Positions 48,766-61,340 of a DNA stretch of 64,000 bases are shown in pieces. Under the pieces are notes generated by a model. It ran no database searches. It had not been told where the DNA came from and was given only the letters and a program-made list of their open reading frames with translations. Within the stretch, counting starts at the first letter, position 1. The number at the start of each line of letters is the position of its first letter. A program made the position numbers and the translations under genes. The stretch is from Chionoecetes opilio (lineage: Eukaryota; Arthropoda; Malacostraca; Decapoda; Majidae): assembly GCA_016584305.1 (NCBI GenBank), contig JACEEZ010020100.1, positions 1,567,429 through 1,631,428 on the forward strand, written 5' to 3'.

Positions 48766-48882
48766 ATTTTTTTAACATTGCAAAGGACTGGACAAGATAA
48801 GAAAAAAGATGTATCATAAAGCCCGCTTAGTTGCCAGTCTCTATAAAGAAGACAGTAAGATAATATAATAAGGGGTCTTTTT
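48766..48882 (-). mobile_element. LINE 3'-end fragment (same family as 17289-19815)
   Basis: GGACTGGACAAGATAAG, AAAGCCCGCTTAGTTGCCAG and TATAAAGAAGACAGTAAGA closely match the 3' untranslated end at 17333-17412, with a poly(T) remnant to the left. Confidence 0.85.
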
Positions 48883-49227
48883 CACCTTCTTCCTATTGCG
48901 ATTATTATTATTGTCATTTATATTATATTAATATTATTATTAGTATTAGTAGTAGTTGTATTGGTATTGTTACGGGGGTGTGGGATGCGTGTCTCCGTAT
49001 TCCCTATATCGTTAATTGAAACACGTCTTAATTTTATAGTGATGAGAGCGGAGTGACATTTCCTAAAACAAGTAGCAGAAACCAGTTTTTTGTTACATGC
49101 CACGCAACTTGTTTCGGAAAAGCGAAATTATGTAAGAAAAATACCCTCACTGTCATTATTATCATCATGAACGCCATTATAATATCACAGTTACTCCCTG
49201 CGCTGTCTCACGTGGGATCCATGCTGA
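48883..49227. other. AT-rich spacer
   Basis: ATT/AGT trinucleotide patches at 48900-48975. Nothing else recognised. Confidence 0.5.
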
Positions 49228-49450
49228 CTATACTCTGGGTTTTTTAACGAGGTGAAAAATCCTGACCCCTTGCTGCTTACTGACTGATATTTGATGCCAG
49301 GAGAAGGGAATACTACACTACACTTCTAATAAATGTCAGTTGTATTTCATCACATTTAAATATATCATCAGGTAAACTTAGGAATAATTTTAAGCATGAG
49401 ACCTTAAGATAGAATGGAAGTTTCGCCTCGTTAAAATAAATAGACTATAG
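49228..49450 (+). mobile_element. MITE with CTATAGTCTATTT inverted ends, copy 2
   Basis: 223 bp. Shares TTGCTGCTTACTGACTGATA and GCCAGGAGAAGGGAATACTA with copy 1 at 22632, and ends AAATAGACTATAG. The left end is more decayed (CTATACTCTGGG). Confidence 0.85.
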
Positions 49451-50053
<603 letters not shown>

Positions 50054-50197
50054 AAGGCCGTGAATGAATTACACACTTTTCTCATGTTCATCTTACACTT
50101 TCTTTTCTCCTCCCTTTCTCCTATCAATGAGGATAATCATATGATGCTAATGATAATAATGATAACTAGAATTATAGCAATGATAACGATAATAATA

Positions 50198-50455
50198 ACC
50201 CGTTGGTTTAACGGATAACGTGCTCGCCTGCACTCCACCAGGTCGTAGGTTCGAGGCTCGTTCAAGCTCTTATGTTTTTTTTTACTGACAGGGCGGGCAG
50301 TTACAGTCACTCTTGAGTAAGGGGATGGAGTGCGTGGTGTATGAAGTCCTATCCTTGCCCATAGATCAGTCTCTGTGACCCCTGCTCTTTAAGGGAAGGT
50401 AATAGTTGGCCACCGTAAGTTCAGCGCGTGATCAAGACCATAGTGAGCACACACA
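50198..50455 (+). mobile_element. tRNA-derived SINE-like element (family C)
   Basis: The head CCCGTTGGTTTAACGGATAA (A box) is followed by CGTAGGTTCGAGGCTC (B box) with spacing close to that of a tRNA. A body of about 190 bases follows, ending near GTGAGCACACACACA. Only one copy is seen in this window, so the SINE call rests on the tRNA-like head plus the non-tRNA body. Confidence 0.6.
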
Positions 50456-50537
50456 CATATAAACACGAACAATCACAACATATATGTCAAGACGCCAGGT
50501 CATTTGACATAAAAGAAGAAACATGTGACACAATAGG

Positions 50538-50540
<3 letters not shown>

Positions 50541-50627
<87 letters not shown>
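50541..50627. repeat. (GT)n microsatellite abutting SINE A
   Basis: About 43 pure GT units, ending at the 3' tail of the minus-strand SINE. Confidence 0.98.
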
Positions 50628-50628
<1 letters not shown>

Positions 50629-50895
50629 TCATCTAGTTATATTTTACAGGGCCTGAGCAACGCTCGTATGGCCCGTCTCCATATCAACATTTTTATCATT
50701 CATCCTTAGTGTTGGCCGAAGCCATCACCCCGGGAGGCGGGTCACAAACCCCGGCTAACACCCGGTACCCATTCACTGCTGGGTGGACAGGGGCTCAGGT
50801 TTTAAGGAAACAGCCCATCTGTTTTCCGCTCCGCCCGGGGATCGAACCCGGGACTTCTCGGTTGTGAACCGAGCGTACTACCCCTACACTACGGA

Positions 50896-50900
<5 letters not shown>
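50628..50900 (-). mobile_element. tRNA-Val-like SINE (family A), copy 2
   Basis: Reverse complement of the copy at 321-630. On the minus strand: GTACTCCGTAGTGTAGGGGT, an anticodon arm with CAC, the B box GGGTTCGATCCC, the GGGTTTCCTTAAAACC-type body, and the tail ATAACTAGATGAATAC running into (AC)n. (AC)n (plus-strand GT) borders both ends. Confidence 0.88.

Positions 50901-50901
<1 letters not shown>

Positions 50902-50960
<59 letters not shown>
50902..50960. repeat. (GT)n microsatellite abutting SINE A head
   Basis: About 29 GT units directly at the 5' head of the SINE. Confidence 0.97.
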
Positions 50961-50961
<1 letters not shown>

Positions 50962-51460
50962 GTGGTGTTTAGGTGGAGTTGTGCACCAGGGAAGCAGGCG
51001 TGGCAGGTATAATCAGTATACATCAAAGCAGGGGCGTAGTTAGGCCTGGGCATTGGGTGCTGTAGCCCCGGATGTTTTATGAATAGCCCCGGATCTCAAA
51101 TATTTTTTTTTTTACAAAATTAAGAATAGCCCCGGCCGGGGCCAACACAATTTTGTTTTATTCTTGTTAATACAAGCACTGATAGGTCTCGTACGGAAAG
51201 CATTCGGCTTGATCCCGTCCGGTTCCCGTTCCTATCACGTATTAACGGCCACTCGCCAATCGGCCACCAGTCACGCAGTGTGGACACTATTTCACTACCT
51301 GGCAAATCAGCTTTGGCTGCACCAAACGCGCTGAGTTTGGGAAAAGTGCAGCAGGGCAGCACATATGCAGTCACGCACTCCCGCAGTGGATGAGCGAGAG
51401 AGAAAGAGAGCAGAGCGCACAGGTTACTGGGCTTGTTGACATCTGGTGGTAGATAGCAGT

Positions 51461-51646
51461 ATGGATATAAGAATCTTTTTCAAAAAGAAAGGTGGCCAAG
51501 GCAATGTAGTGCAGCCTAGTAGGTTAGAGGAGGTGGAGGAAGAGATACATCCTTCTGTAGCTGTAGCAGCAGATGAGTCAGCAGCTGGACGGGAGATTGC
51601 CGCTGCCTGTACATTGTCTACAACTACAAGCTCAGCAGGTTGGTGA
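51461..51646 (+). pseudogene. hAT transposase N-terminal remnant
   Basis: The frame begins MDIRIFFKKKGG, an opening often seen in hAT/ZMYM-type transposase-derived proteins. An acidic stretch (RLEEVEEEIHPS) and a Thr/Ser-rich end follow, then a stop after about 62 codons. No zinc-finger, catalytic or dimerisation region remains. Confidence 0.55.
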
Positions 51647-51698
51647 CAGTCTAGCGAAGTGGTTCTCAAACTATTTTGTTGCACAAGGCGGTATTAGT

Positions 51699-52061
51699 CC
51701 AGATAAACACCGATTCACTTTGGTGGACGAAACTATTTTTTTCTGGTGTATTTTTGTGTTTTGAATGAATCTGCTAGCCATTTCTGTCGCATTTTTTTTT
51801 TTTTTTTTAGGTAATTTAAAGATTAGTTATTTTTTTTTTTTTTTTTAGTTAGGTAAAGGCTAGGTTAGGATAGGTTAGGTTAGGTTTAGGTATAGGTAAA
51901 GGTTAGGTTAGGTTTAGGTTCATTTTTTTTGTCATTTTTGCAAAAAAAAAAAAAAAAAAAAAAAATGCGACAGAAACGGTTAGCAGATTCATTCAAAACA
52001 CATAGAAACACATTAGAAAAAAATAGTTTCGTCCACTAAAGTGAGTTCGGTGTTCATCTGG
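51699..52061. mobile_element. foldback element with a TTAGG-like core, nested in the hAT
   Basis: The arms are about 105-110 bp. Left: CCAGATAAACACCGATTCAC, GGACGAAACTATTTTTTTCT, TTTTGAATGAATCTGCTAG and TTCTGTCGCATTTTTTT. The right arm is the inverse of the same series, ending CGGTGTTCATCTGG. The arms enclose poly(T), a degenerate TTAGG block (51846-51922) and poly(A). A transcript or single strand would fold into a long hairpin. Confidence 0.9.
51846..51922 (+). repeat. degenerate telomere-like (TTAGG)n
   Basis: Mixed GGTTAGG, GGTTTAGG, GGTATAGG and GGTAAAGG units between poly(T) and poly(A) arms. Confidence 0.85.
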
Positions 52062-52787
52062 ATATTTACCCACAAGGCACACCAAGTATTTAAGGCACAC
52101 TTGAATGTGACTTGAGTATAGCTACGTGTGGAAGTCAAAGTAATTGGCGTAGCGATGCGCTGCACGCCTTTTTTCCTCTCATAAAATACTCTCCTCAACC
52201 GTTAAAGGTAAATTATTTTGATTTTTTTTCATATGTGGCAATTCACCCATAGATGAGGGTTTGCTTTACCATGCCTTGCAAATGTCAGTGCTTAATTAAG
52301 TGTGGCGATTATAGTGTCGACATATCTGCTGTCTGTCCTTTGCATAAAATTAATTGATAAATAACACGTGCTTATGATCTAATCATCATATAATAAATGA
52401 GATATTTGGTTAGATATTACTTACCATGTGTTGTTTGCATCCTTTTTATGAGCAGAGGAGGAGAAAGCAGAGATGAGGATTGTGACAGATAGATGAGACA
52501 CCAAAAGAATTTCTGGAGAGGTGAAGAGGAGAGTATCAGATGAACTAGGCACAGATACAGAGTTAACACAGTTTTGTCACAAGTTCACAACTCAGATTAT
52601 ACTTTTTTTTCATGTTGCGAAAGTTGCCTAAGACCTGACTGGAACATTTTGGTAGAGCACAGTGCTTCACATATTACATTCATTTTACTATAAATAACTT
52701 GAAATTATCCAGTGAAAATCTAAACTTTTGTGGGCTGGGCTAAGCCCCCAATGTCCTCAAGAGCCTAGCTACGCCCCTGCATCAAAG

Positions 52788-54061
52788 ACTCCCCACACTT
52801 CCCTGGTGGGGTCCCTTCATCCCTGCCCCGCACGTGGTGGTGGCAGTCGTGGTGGTGATGGTGGTTGTCGCCTTAAGAGGGAACGCATGAGGGTTGAGGG
52901 TTGTGCATGGACCGCTGAGACGTGTCCAGGCATGCATGAATGAAGAGATTATAGTTATAGATAGAGATAAGATTTAGATAGATAGATATAGAGATTATAG
53001 TATTAATTAGGATGACCGTGGTGCTGATGAACCCCCCCCCCCACCAATAATTATGATTTGAATGGTGGTAATGTTTATAATGATAGTCTCGATGATGATA
53101 TTATTACTAGCATCCATATCATTAATGTCATAGTTACTGCTATTAGACTCTTAAATCAGAATGATAAAGTATTGATTATTATGTTAATATAACTATTATT
53201 AATTTTTTGTGTTTGATTTATTATTGTCGCCATTATCATTGTCATCGTGATTTTTTCAATATTGTCATTGTTATTATCATTTTAGCCTTATTGTCATTAT
53301 TATTATTTGCCTTATTATTATTATCATTTTTATTATTAACATTATTATTTTCAATTCTTGCCACAATAATTATCAAAATTTTTTCAAATTGTCATAATTA
53401 TCATTGTTATTATTTTTTTCATTATTGTCGTTATTGTCATTGTCATTATCATTATTATTGTTATTATCACTACTATTATTTTTATTATTATCATTATTAT
53501 TATCATTGATATTATCAGTAATGGGAGTAGTAGTGGAAGTGATAGTAACAGTAATAGTTTTACAAGTAATATTAATAAAAATAGTGTCCGAATATTTGAG
53601 TGTCATCATTTTTGAGTCCCAGAATACTTCAGTGTCATAATAATTGTGTGCCAGAATATTTGCGTGCTAGAACCACTGTTTACTTTAAGGTCATTGTTTT
53701 CAAATTTTTATTGATATTATTATTTTTAATTTATTTATTGTTGTTTAATAGTTTTTTTATTATCATAATTTTATTTTATTAATTTTATCATTTTTTTTAT
53801 ATTATAATAATTTATATTATATTATAATCATACATTATTCTATCCATCATTATCCATTAATATCATTATCATTATAATCATCATCATTCTTTATTATGAT
53901 TTAAATTATTATTTCTTATATATTATTATTATTAATGTTGTTTAATCATTATCATAATCATTAGAATATTGATGATGATAACAATAATAATGGTAATAAC
54001 GCCGAAAGTAATAGTCATTATTATTATCATTATTAATATTTTAATCAGGGTTATTATCAAT
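52788..54061. other. unassigned DNA, then ATT-rich low complexity
   Basis: 52788-52950 is mixed with a GGTGGT patch. C10 near 53032. From 53030 onward long stretches of ATT/ATC trinucleotides alternate with spacer. A short TGAGTGTCAT/TCAGTGTCAT/AGAATA pattern near 53590-53680 is repeated three times. Confidence 0.6.
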
Positions 54062-54066
54062 ATTGC

Positions 54067-54134
<68 letters not shown>

Positions 54135-54135
54135 T
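54062..54135. repeat. (ATT)n microsatellite
   Basis: About 24 pure ATT units. Confidence 0.97.
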
Positions 54136-54431
54136 ATAAGTTTTTTCATTTTTTCGATAGTGTATTCATTATGATAATGATCAAATTATGATAGTAAATA
54201 TAATTATAATAGTTATAATAGATATAACATTAACTACAATGATAATGATAATGTAAATAATAATGATGATTATTGTTATTATCAATATTACCATCATTGT
54301 CATCACGATCAATGTAAATCAAGTTCTGGTTATTATTATTACTTTGTATTTTTATCATTATTATTACTATTATTACCATTATCATTGTTACTATCATTAT
54401 CATTGTTATTATTATCATTGATATTATTGAT
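54136..54431. repeat. ATT/ATC/GAT low-complexity DNA
   Basis: Imperfect trinucleotide-like sequence without a clean tract. Confidence 0.7.
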
Positions 54432-54433
54432 AA

Positions 54434-54472
<39 letters not shown>

Positions 54473-54481
54473 TAGTAGTAC

Positions 54482-54512
<31 letters not shown>
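54432..54512. repeat. (AGC)n-(AGT)n compound
   Basis: Eight AGC units, then about eighteen AGT units. Poly-Ala/Val and poly-Leu frames are artefacts. Confidence 0.96.
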
Positions 54513-54513
<1 letters not shown>

Positions 54514-54727
54514 TCATATTATTATTATTTATATTATCATTATTATCAATTTCTTATTATCATTGTTGTTATTATTATTTTTCTTTTGCTTTTATCAGCA
54601 TCTCATATCCTTATCATTATTACTATGATTATTGTCATTGTTATTATTAGCGTCATTTTCTTCATAATACCCACCAGCAGTATCATCAATATTATTACTA
54701 GTCATATTTATTTATCATTTATTTATT

Positions 54728-54769
54728 ACCTCCGCCAACCAAGCTGGAGGGGTTATGTTTTCACCCCGA

Positions 54770-54822
<53 letters not shown>

Positions 54823-55128
54823 TAGTGTACAGGATTTCTCGAGAAGTTACGAATAGATTTTGACCAAACTCGGTATACCAAGTCTATTTGGTATAAGGAA
54901 GGACTGATTTAATTTTGGATGAAATCTATTGACAACTGTTGCCATGGCAACCAATTTATGAAATATTCAGCCGGAGGTATGCGCTCATACTGAGTGCATA
55001 TATATATATATTATATATATATAATTTAATTATTATAATTATATTATATATTATTATATTTATATATTACGTATATTTGATTAAATATTCGGGGGAGGTA
55101 TGCGCTCTACTGAGTGCCCCCCCCCCCC
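54728..55128. repeat. dispersed repeat with CCTCCGCC / GGAGGTATGCGCTC ends
   Basis: Begins ACCTCCGCCAACCAAGCTGG, with a (GTCT)n stretch at 54771-54822 and CAGGATTTCTCGAGAAGTTA. It ends GGAGGTATGCGCTCATACTG at about 54975-54994. That terminal motif recurs at 55094-55117 (GGAGGTATGCGCTCTACTGA) after an AT-rich (TA)n segment. I know similar sequences as a widespread invertebrate interspersed repeat, from memory only. Confidence 0.6.
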
Positions 55129-55369
55129 TAGTTATTATTGTTATTATCATAACCATTATCATACCATTATTGTCAATACTATTATTACCATTAGCATTAT
55201 TTTTCTGTCAACCCACACACACTCATCCAGTCCTCATCCTATCATCATCCTATCAACTCAATTAACACACTCACCTTGTCACTATATATATACACCCTCA
55301 CACCCCTCACTGCTCCCCATACACCCTCACACTTACTACACACTTAGTCTCTCACCCTCAGTATACACA

Positions 55370-55660
55370 CCCCACTCACACTGTTACAACACACTCACTC
55401 TCCCACACTCACTACAGACCCCACTCACTGTTACAACACACTCACTTTCCCACACTCACTACAGACCCCACTCACTGTTACAACACACTCACTCTCCCAC
55501 ACTCACTACACACCTCACTCACACTGTTACAACACACTCTCTCACACTCACTACACACCTCACTCACTGTTACAACACACACACTCTCCCACACTCACTA
55601 CACACCTCACTCACACTGTTACTACACACTCACGCCTCTCACTGCTTCCCATATACCCTC
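55370..55660. repeat. about 46-bp CACTCACTGTTACAAC minisatellite
   Basis: Six units carry CTGTTACAACACACTCACTC (or a variant), then TCCCACACTCACTACA and GACCCCACTCA or CACCTCACTCA. Spacing varies by a few bases. Confidence 0.9.
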
Positions 55661-55739
55661 ACACTTACTACACACTCACACAGCAACACACACCGCACAC
55701 AACAACACACTCCTCCTCCTCCTCCAACACCAAAAGTTT

Positions 55740-56199
55740 TCCTCAGTTCGTAGTTTATGATGACAAATCCTTTAAAACTTGGGAGTCCGAGTCTTGGCTG
55801 GCTGCGACACACCACACTTCCTTAATTTACTCTATAGCGGCCACGGTGTCGGACCTTAAATCACTGGAGTTGGGAAGGTGCTTTTGGCCGTGTGTCGAGG
55901 AGAGGAGTGGGGGGAGGGGGGGAAGACTGGGAGGGGGAGGGGGGCGGCCAGGGTGGGGGGGCGGCCATGGTGGAGGGAGGGGGTACAGTGGGTGGCTTCT
56001 GCCGGGTGGTGTCGTGCTCCAGTTCGTTATCTGACATCACAATAGTAAGTTTCGATGTTGATTTTAATGTTTAATCCCCTTCTTTCTGTCCCCGACTTAC
56101 AGGCTGATATGTATAGACACTGAGCACGCCATGACGCGATACAGTGCCCATGGAAGATGTGTGTGTGTGTTTTTTCTGCTTTATTTCGAGTTTTCTTCA
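55740..56199. other. spacer with G-rich island
   Basis: 55905-55990 is extremely G-rich (GGGGGGAGGGGGGGAAGACT, GGGGGGCGGCC). Near 56040 an ACAATA|GTAAGT resembles a splice donor, but no supported exon precedes it. Confidence 0.4.
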
Positions 56200-56539
56200 T
56201 ATATATCGAGCCTGTACCGCCAGTAGGTTGTCTTCAATCATGGGTTGGCCTCGCCCGTGGTGGCTTAGGAAGTTGTTTTTTAGTAACTATAGCTACGCCT
56301 GTGATGATTAGAGGCTCATGCCGCCCCCCGTTGTCCCCCAATGCACTAGCCGGCTAGGGTTGACTGGGCAGATAGATAGATAGAGTTGATGGTTGGATGG
56401 TTAGATAGGGTTGATGGACAGCCTTTGGGTAATCTTCGGCCTTTCTATGATTGCATAAATAGTTTGCTTCCGGTGGGACTCGAACTCAGGACCCCAAGTT
56501 CACCATCTCCAGGCGCTAACCACTCTGCCACCGTCTCCC
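56200..56539 (-). mobile_element. tRNA-derived SINE family B, copy 2
   Basis: Shares GGCTCATGCCGCCCCCCGTT, the GTAGAGTTGATGG-type motif (here with GATA inserts) and a minus-strand tRNA-like head (GGGAGACGGTGGCAGAGTGG ... GAGTTCGAGTCCC). A second internal duplication of TAGGGTTGATGGACAG/GTTGATGGTTGGATGG is visible. Confidence 0.85.
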
Positions 56540-57197
56540 TATTGTTTGGACAGTGCAAAACAAATGATAACGCTTCACATCTCTTCATATACAGGAAGCA
56601 CAGATAGGACTTACCAAATCAAATACTGTAAACCGGGCGTCATTCCAGTATTATCTTCATTCATTTATATTTACCTTTACCTTTTACCTTTATCTACAAG
56701 CAAATTTAATAATACGGAAATAACGCTTAAACAAAAGTACTAGTATTTCTATGGAAAGGGGTATAAAGTAACGTTACTATTATGCGAGTGTTGCGTCAGA
56801 GCTGAATGACTGCAGGTGGGAGGGAACGACGAACCCTTTTCCTGGAAGTGGCTCCATGTTAAGTGCTACTTCAGAGACTCCATGACTCATAAAGCATTGG
56901 CAGGAAGAGTCTTACCTGTGATTTGTTAACATACGCTGCTTGATGTAGGGAATCACAGCCCGGGGAAAGAGACGGACGCTTCTAGACCACTGCCTTAAGA
57001 AGGAATTATGACCGTACTAATGGAAGTCGTAAGTCGAGGCAGTTGTCGAGTACGAGTAAATTTATGAGTTTCCTTGGATTAGAACGGGCAAGCGGGGTTG
57101 TCAGTTTCCTTCCTCCTTATTGTTGTCCGTGTCCGTAACTCTGCTTTCTGTTGTGCTGTTGTGGACACTTGACAGTCGCTATCTTGAGGACTATAGT
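56540..57197. other. unassigned spacer
   Basis: Nothing recognised. Confidence 0.4.
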
Positions 57198-57401
57198 CTT
57201 TCCATTTTATCAAGTCACTTGTGGAAATTATCAACCAACCACCCTCTCAATTAGTAGAGTGGTAGATTTCCCCCCTCCCCCCTTGTGAGGGAGGTATTGT
57301 TCGCTCACCCTAAGGGGGAGAGTAGGAATGTATATATATAAAATTATAATGGTAATGGGTAGAAATTTAAGCGACTAAAGTGACTTGATACATTGGAAAG
57401 A
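57198..57401. mobile_element. small inverted-repeat element
   Basis: The left end TCTTTCCATTTTATCAAGTC (then ACTT) and the right end AAGTGACTTGATACATTGGA (then AAGA) are inverted repeats over about 23 bases. An interior hairpin-like CCCCCTTGTGAGGG and a weak tRNA A-box look-alike (TAGTAGAGTGG) are present. Single copy here. Confidence 0.6.
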
Positions 57402-58514
57402 TTATTGTAACGACCACCACGGCCTGTTTGTCGATACTTAAGATCACAGCGATGATTGAAGTGTCGATCGATGGTTGTGGTTATCAAGTGGCCGAGCCTC
57501 GCGTCGCGGTAATATATAGGAATCCAAACGCCGTGGTCGTCCGTTTGTTGAATTTTGGTTCAGCGTGATACGAAACTTTGGGTAATTTTAATTCCCGTAT
57601 ATAGGAAGTGGAGTATGATGACGGGTGTCGCGTGGCAGACTTGTGAGGCAACACGAACACTCTTTGCTTCATGCTGAAAATTCACGCAAAAAAAAAAGAA
57701 ATCCTGCTTACATATATGCACACACGCACGCACTTATATATAATGCACACACGCACGCACTTATTTTTTTCCAATCCCGTTAATATTTTTTATCTGAAAT
57801 GTGCAACATGTAATATATAAAAGCTGTGTAATACTCGTGGTCTATTATCTTTAGGTGTATTCTTACTTTTGATAAGTTTGAATCAAGGTAAAATAAAGTT
57901 ATACCTTAATGTGTAAAAATTCTTTCATGTATTTTATCGACATGAACTGTGAAGAGTATGTCTGGACGCTTTTCTTCCTCCTCTATCATTTTCTTCCATT
58001 CATCCGATTTCTTCCCCTACAATGCTTCTCCTTCCCTCTCACCTTCCCTGGGGCGTAGCAGCGTGCGTGCCTCCCCCCCCTCCCCCCCATCAGCCACCGT
58101 CATAGCCGCGATGTCACGATATCTAGCGGCTCACAACGCTCCTAATTCATGACGCAACCTTGTGGTTCGTATACTAGCGTGGATTTAGTGTAATTTACCG
58201 CACCACCATCGCCAGGTATCCCGGCAAATCGTTGTGGCTGGAGGTACAGGGAGTAACGGCGTTGGAGACCAGTATATAACGGAGGGCGGTGATGGCAATT
58301 GCAGGCAGGGTGGAAGATTGCTATCACATTCAGGAGGAACCATAGACGTAGCGCTCTCGGTGGCTGCATATATACACTTGTAGATATGAAGAGGCGATAC
58401 GCTCCTCTTCTCGTCTCGCAGGTTAGGATTTGTTCGTAATTGTTGTGATTCAATCCTCTTATAGGCGGCAGGAGTGTATAGGCAATAGGCAGTATTGTCG
58501 TGTCTACTGAACGC
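57402..58514. other. unassigned spacer
   Basis: Contains a 27-base duplication (ATGCACACACGCACGCACTT at 57717 and 57742) and poly-C at 58073-58088. No gene recognised. Confidence 0.5.
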
Positions 58515-58726
58515 TTAACTCCTTCACGCCCAGATCTTTCCTTTGCTATAAAAAATCGTCTGTTGTTAGCCATAAAATAACGAAAAGTAACTGAATATGC
58601 CAAAATAGTTAGTCGACAAGGATACTGAACGGTCATATCTATAACCTATTGCTTATATTAATTAAAAATCGTCTAATGGTACCTTAAATTACAATGGAAA
58701 TTACGCTCTGGGTCTCAAGGGGTTAA
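58515..58726 (-). mobile_element. TTAA-bounded MITE (piggyBac-like), copy E
   Basis: 212 bp with TTAA at both ends. Minus-strand start TTAACCCCTTGAGACCCAGA, end TCTGGGCGTGAAGGAGTTAA. Confidence 0.87.
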
Positions 58727-59361
58727 ACAATTGTCGTGTAGTCATTATTGATGTTGGTCCTTGGGTTTAGTAGGGTTCTTCTTCACGCCATAAGTAAAGT
58801 TTTAGTCATAGCGATGTAAGACGAATAGACCAAAGCGTAATTTTAACCATGCTATTGCTTTGCATCAAGATATATAGGTATGTGTTTGCATGTCTATATT
58901 TTTCTAATAATCTGTGCATCTTTATAGTTTTTTCTGTTTACCTAATATATTTTTGTTTTGTCATTTTATCCATCCATCCATCCATCTCTCCATATCTCTG
59001 CCTGTTTGTTCCCATTTCAAACAAGCTTGCACGTACTATAGGTAAAACAAGTATCGGTGCCTAGGGGTCCGATGAACACTGTAAACATTCGGTCAAATGC
59101 TGATGATAGGGGAGGGTTTTCCTTTTCTTCGTTCCGTAGTGTCAGAATGTTTCACGCCTATAGTGCACCGATACTTGTTATACCCATACATAAGCTTCGT
59201 CAAATAAAAATCGTTAAACTCAAATCTCAGGCGTTTAAAGGTCTTTGAGTCCGGCAGATGACCTTCTTGTGTATTGCAGGTTTCCCTCATGAAAATTATG
59301 GGATATTGTACAAGTGAGCAAAAGTGAGCAAAAAACACTCACATTTCACATGCACCGTTAA
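58727..59361. other. unassigned spacer
   Basis: AGTATCGGTGC...GCACCGATACTTG forms an inverted repeat at 59049-59176 (TATAGGTAAAACAAGTATCG mirrored by CGATACTTGTTATACC), about 130 bp across. No gene. Confidence 0.45.
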
Positions 59362-59695
59362 ACCCTCGCCCGTTGTGAACCAGGCAGGATTTTTAGAGTA
59401 CGTCTGTAGAGACTCAGGCCGCCGCCCTGTGTCCTCCGATGCACTCACCGTCAGAGGTTTCAAGTTTCAAGTTTCAAGTTTATTTAGAAAGTTGGGGGTG
59501 AAATTACGAAGAGGGGGGGGGGGGCAAGGATACAAAGTTTAAAAATATATAAATACAGAGGTAGAGTTGATGGGCAGCGTATGGGTAGACTTTAGCTACT
59601 CGAAGATGGAGGAAAGATTTGCACCCGGCGGGACTCGAACTCTGGACGCCAAGCTCATCACTTCCAGATGGTTACCACTCGGCCACCGCCTCCCT
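59362..59695 (-). mobile_element. tRNA-derived SINE family B, copy 3 (split)
   Basis: The minus-strand head GGGAGGCGGTGGCCGAGTGG is close to a class II (Ser/Leu) tRNA A region, and the B box GAGTTCGAGTCCC follows. Body motifs match copies 1 and 2. Interrupted at 59457-59555 by a LINE tail. Confidence 0.85.
59457..59555 (-). mobile_element. 99-bp LINE 3' tail inserted in SINE B
   Basis: The insert is bounded by CAGAG at 59452-59456 and 59556-59560, a clean 5-bp target duplication. The matching empty site is visible in SINE copy 1 (ATCGAAGGTAGAGTTG). Minus-strand reading ends AATAAACTTGAAACTTGAAA, i.e. a polyadenylation signal and a (TTGAAAC)3 tail. Confidence 0.8.
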
Positions 59696-60568
<873 letters not shown>

Positions 60569-60670
60569 CTACGTCTGTAACCTCGTTCATTTGAAGTGAG
60601 AATGCTTTGGTCACTAATATGAACAACCTTGATAGGTATACAATGCTATTTGTAGTGTGTGCGTTTTGTG

Positions 60671-61129
<459 letters not shown>

Positions 61130-61340
61130 TGTGTGTGTGTGTGGGTGTGGGTTTGGGTGTGGGTGGGTGTGTGGGTGTGGGTGTGGGTGTGGGTGTGGGT
61201 GTGGGTGGTGTGGGAGTTGAGGTGTTAGTTTTACTGTGGGTGTGGTTTGAGGGTGGTAGTCGTTGCGGTTTCAGACAGTGTGAGGTAAGGGGGGGGAGGA
61301 GGGAGGGGGGGAGGGGGGGAAAGGGGGGGAGGAGTGTAGT
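61130..61340. repeat. (GTGTGG)n hexamer tract and G-rich block
   Basis: GTGTGG/GTGGGT hexamers at 61130-61210, then GGGGGGAGGAGGGAGGGGG at 61290-61330. Quadruplex-prone. Confidence 0.92.

Larger units (their letters stand above)
51029..52779 (+). mobile_element. hAT-type DNA transposon relic, 1.75 kb
   Basis: The left end CAGGGGCGTAGTTAGGC and the right end GCCTAGCTACGCCCCTG are inverted repeats. Perfect 8-bp duplications CATCAAAG flank the element (51021-51028 and 52780-52787). An 8-bp duplication with CAGGGGCG-type ends is characteristic of hAT elements. Only a short N-terminal transposase-like frame survives (51461-51646). The middle is occupied by a foldback insertion. Confidence 0.9.

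Noticed and set aside
56030..56050. Splice donor ATAGTAAGT marking an exon end
   Set aside because: The preceding DNA is G-rich low complexity with no convincing coding frame. The single consensus match is not enough.
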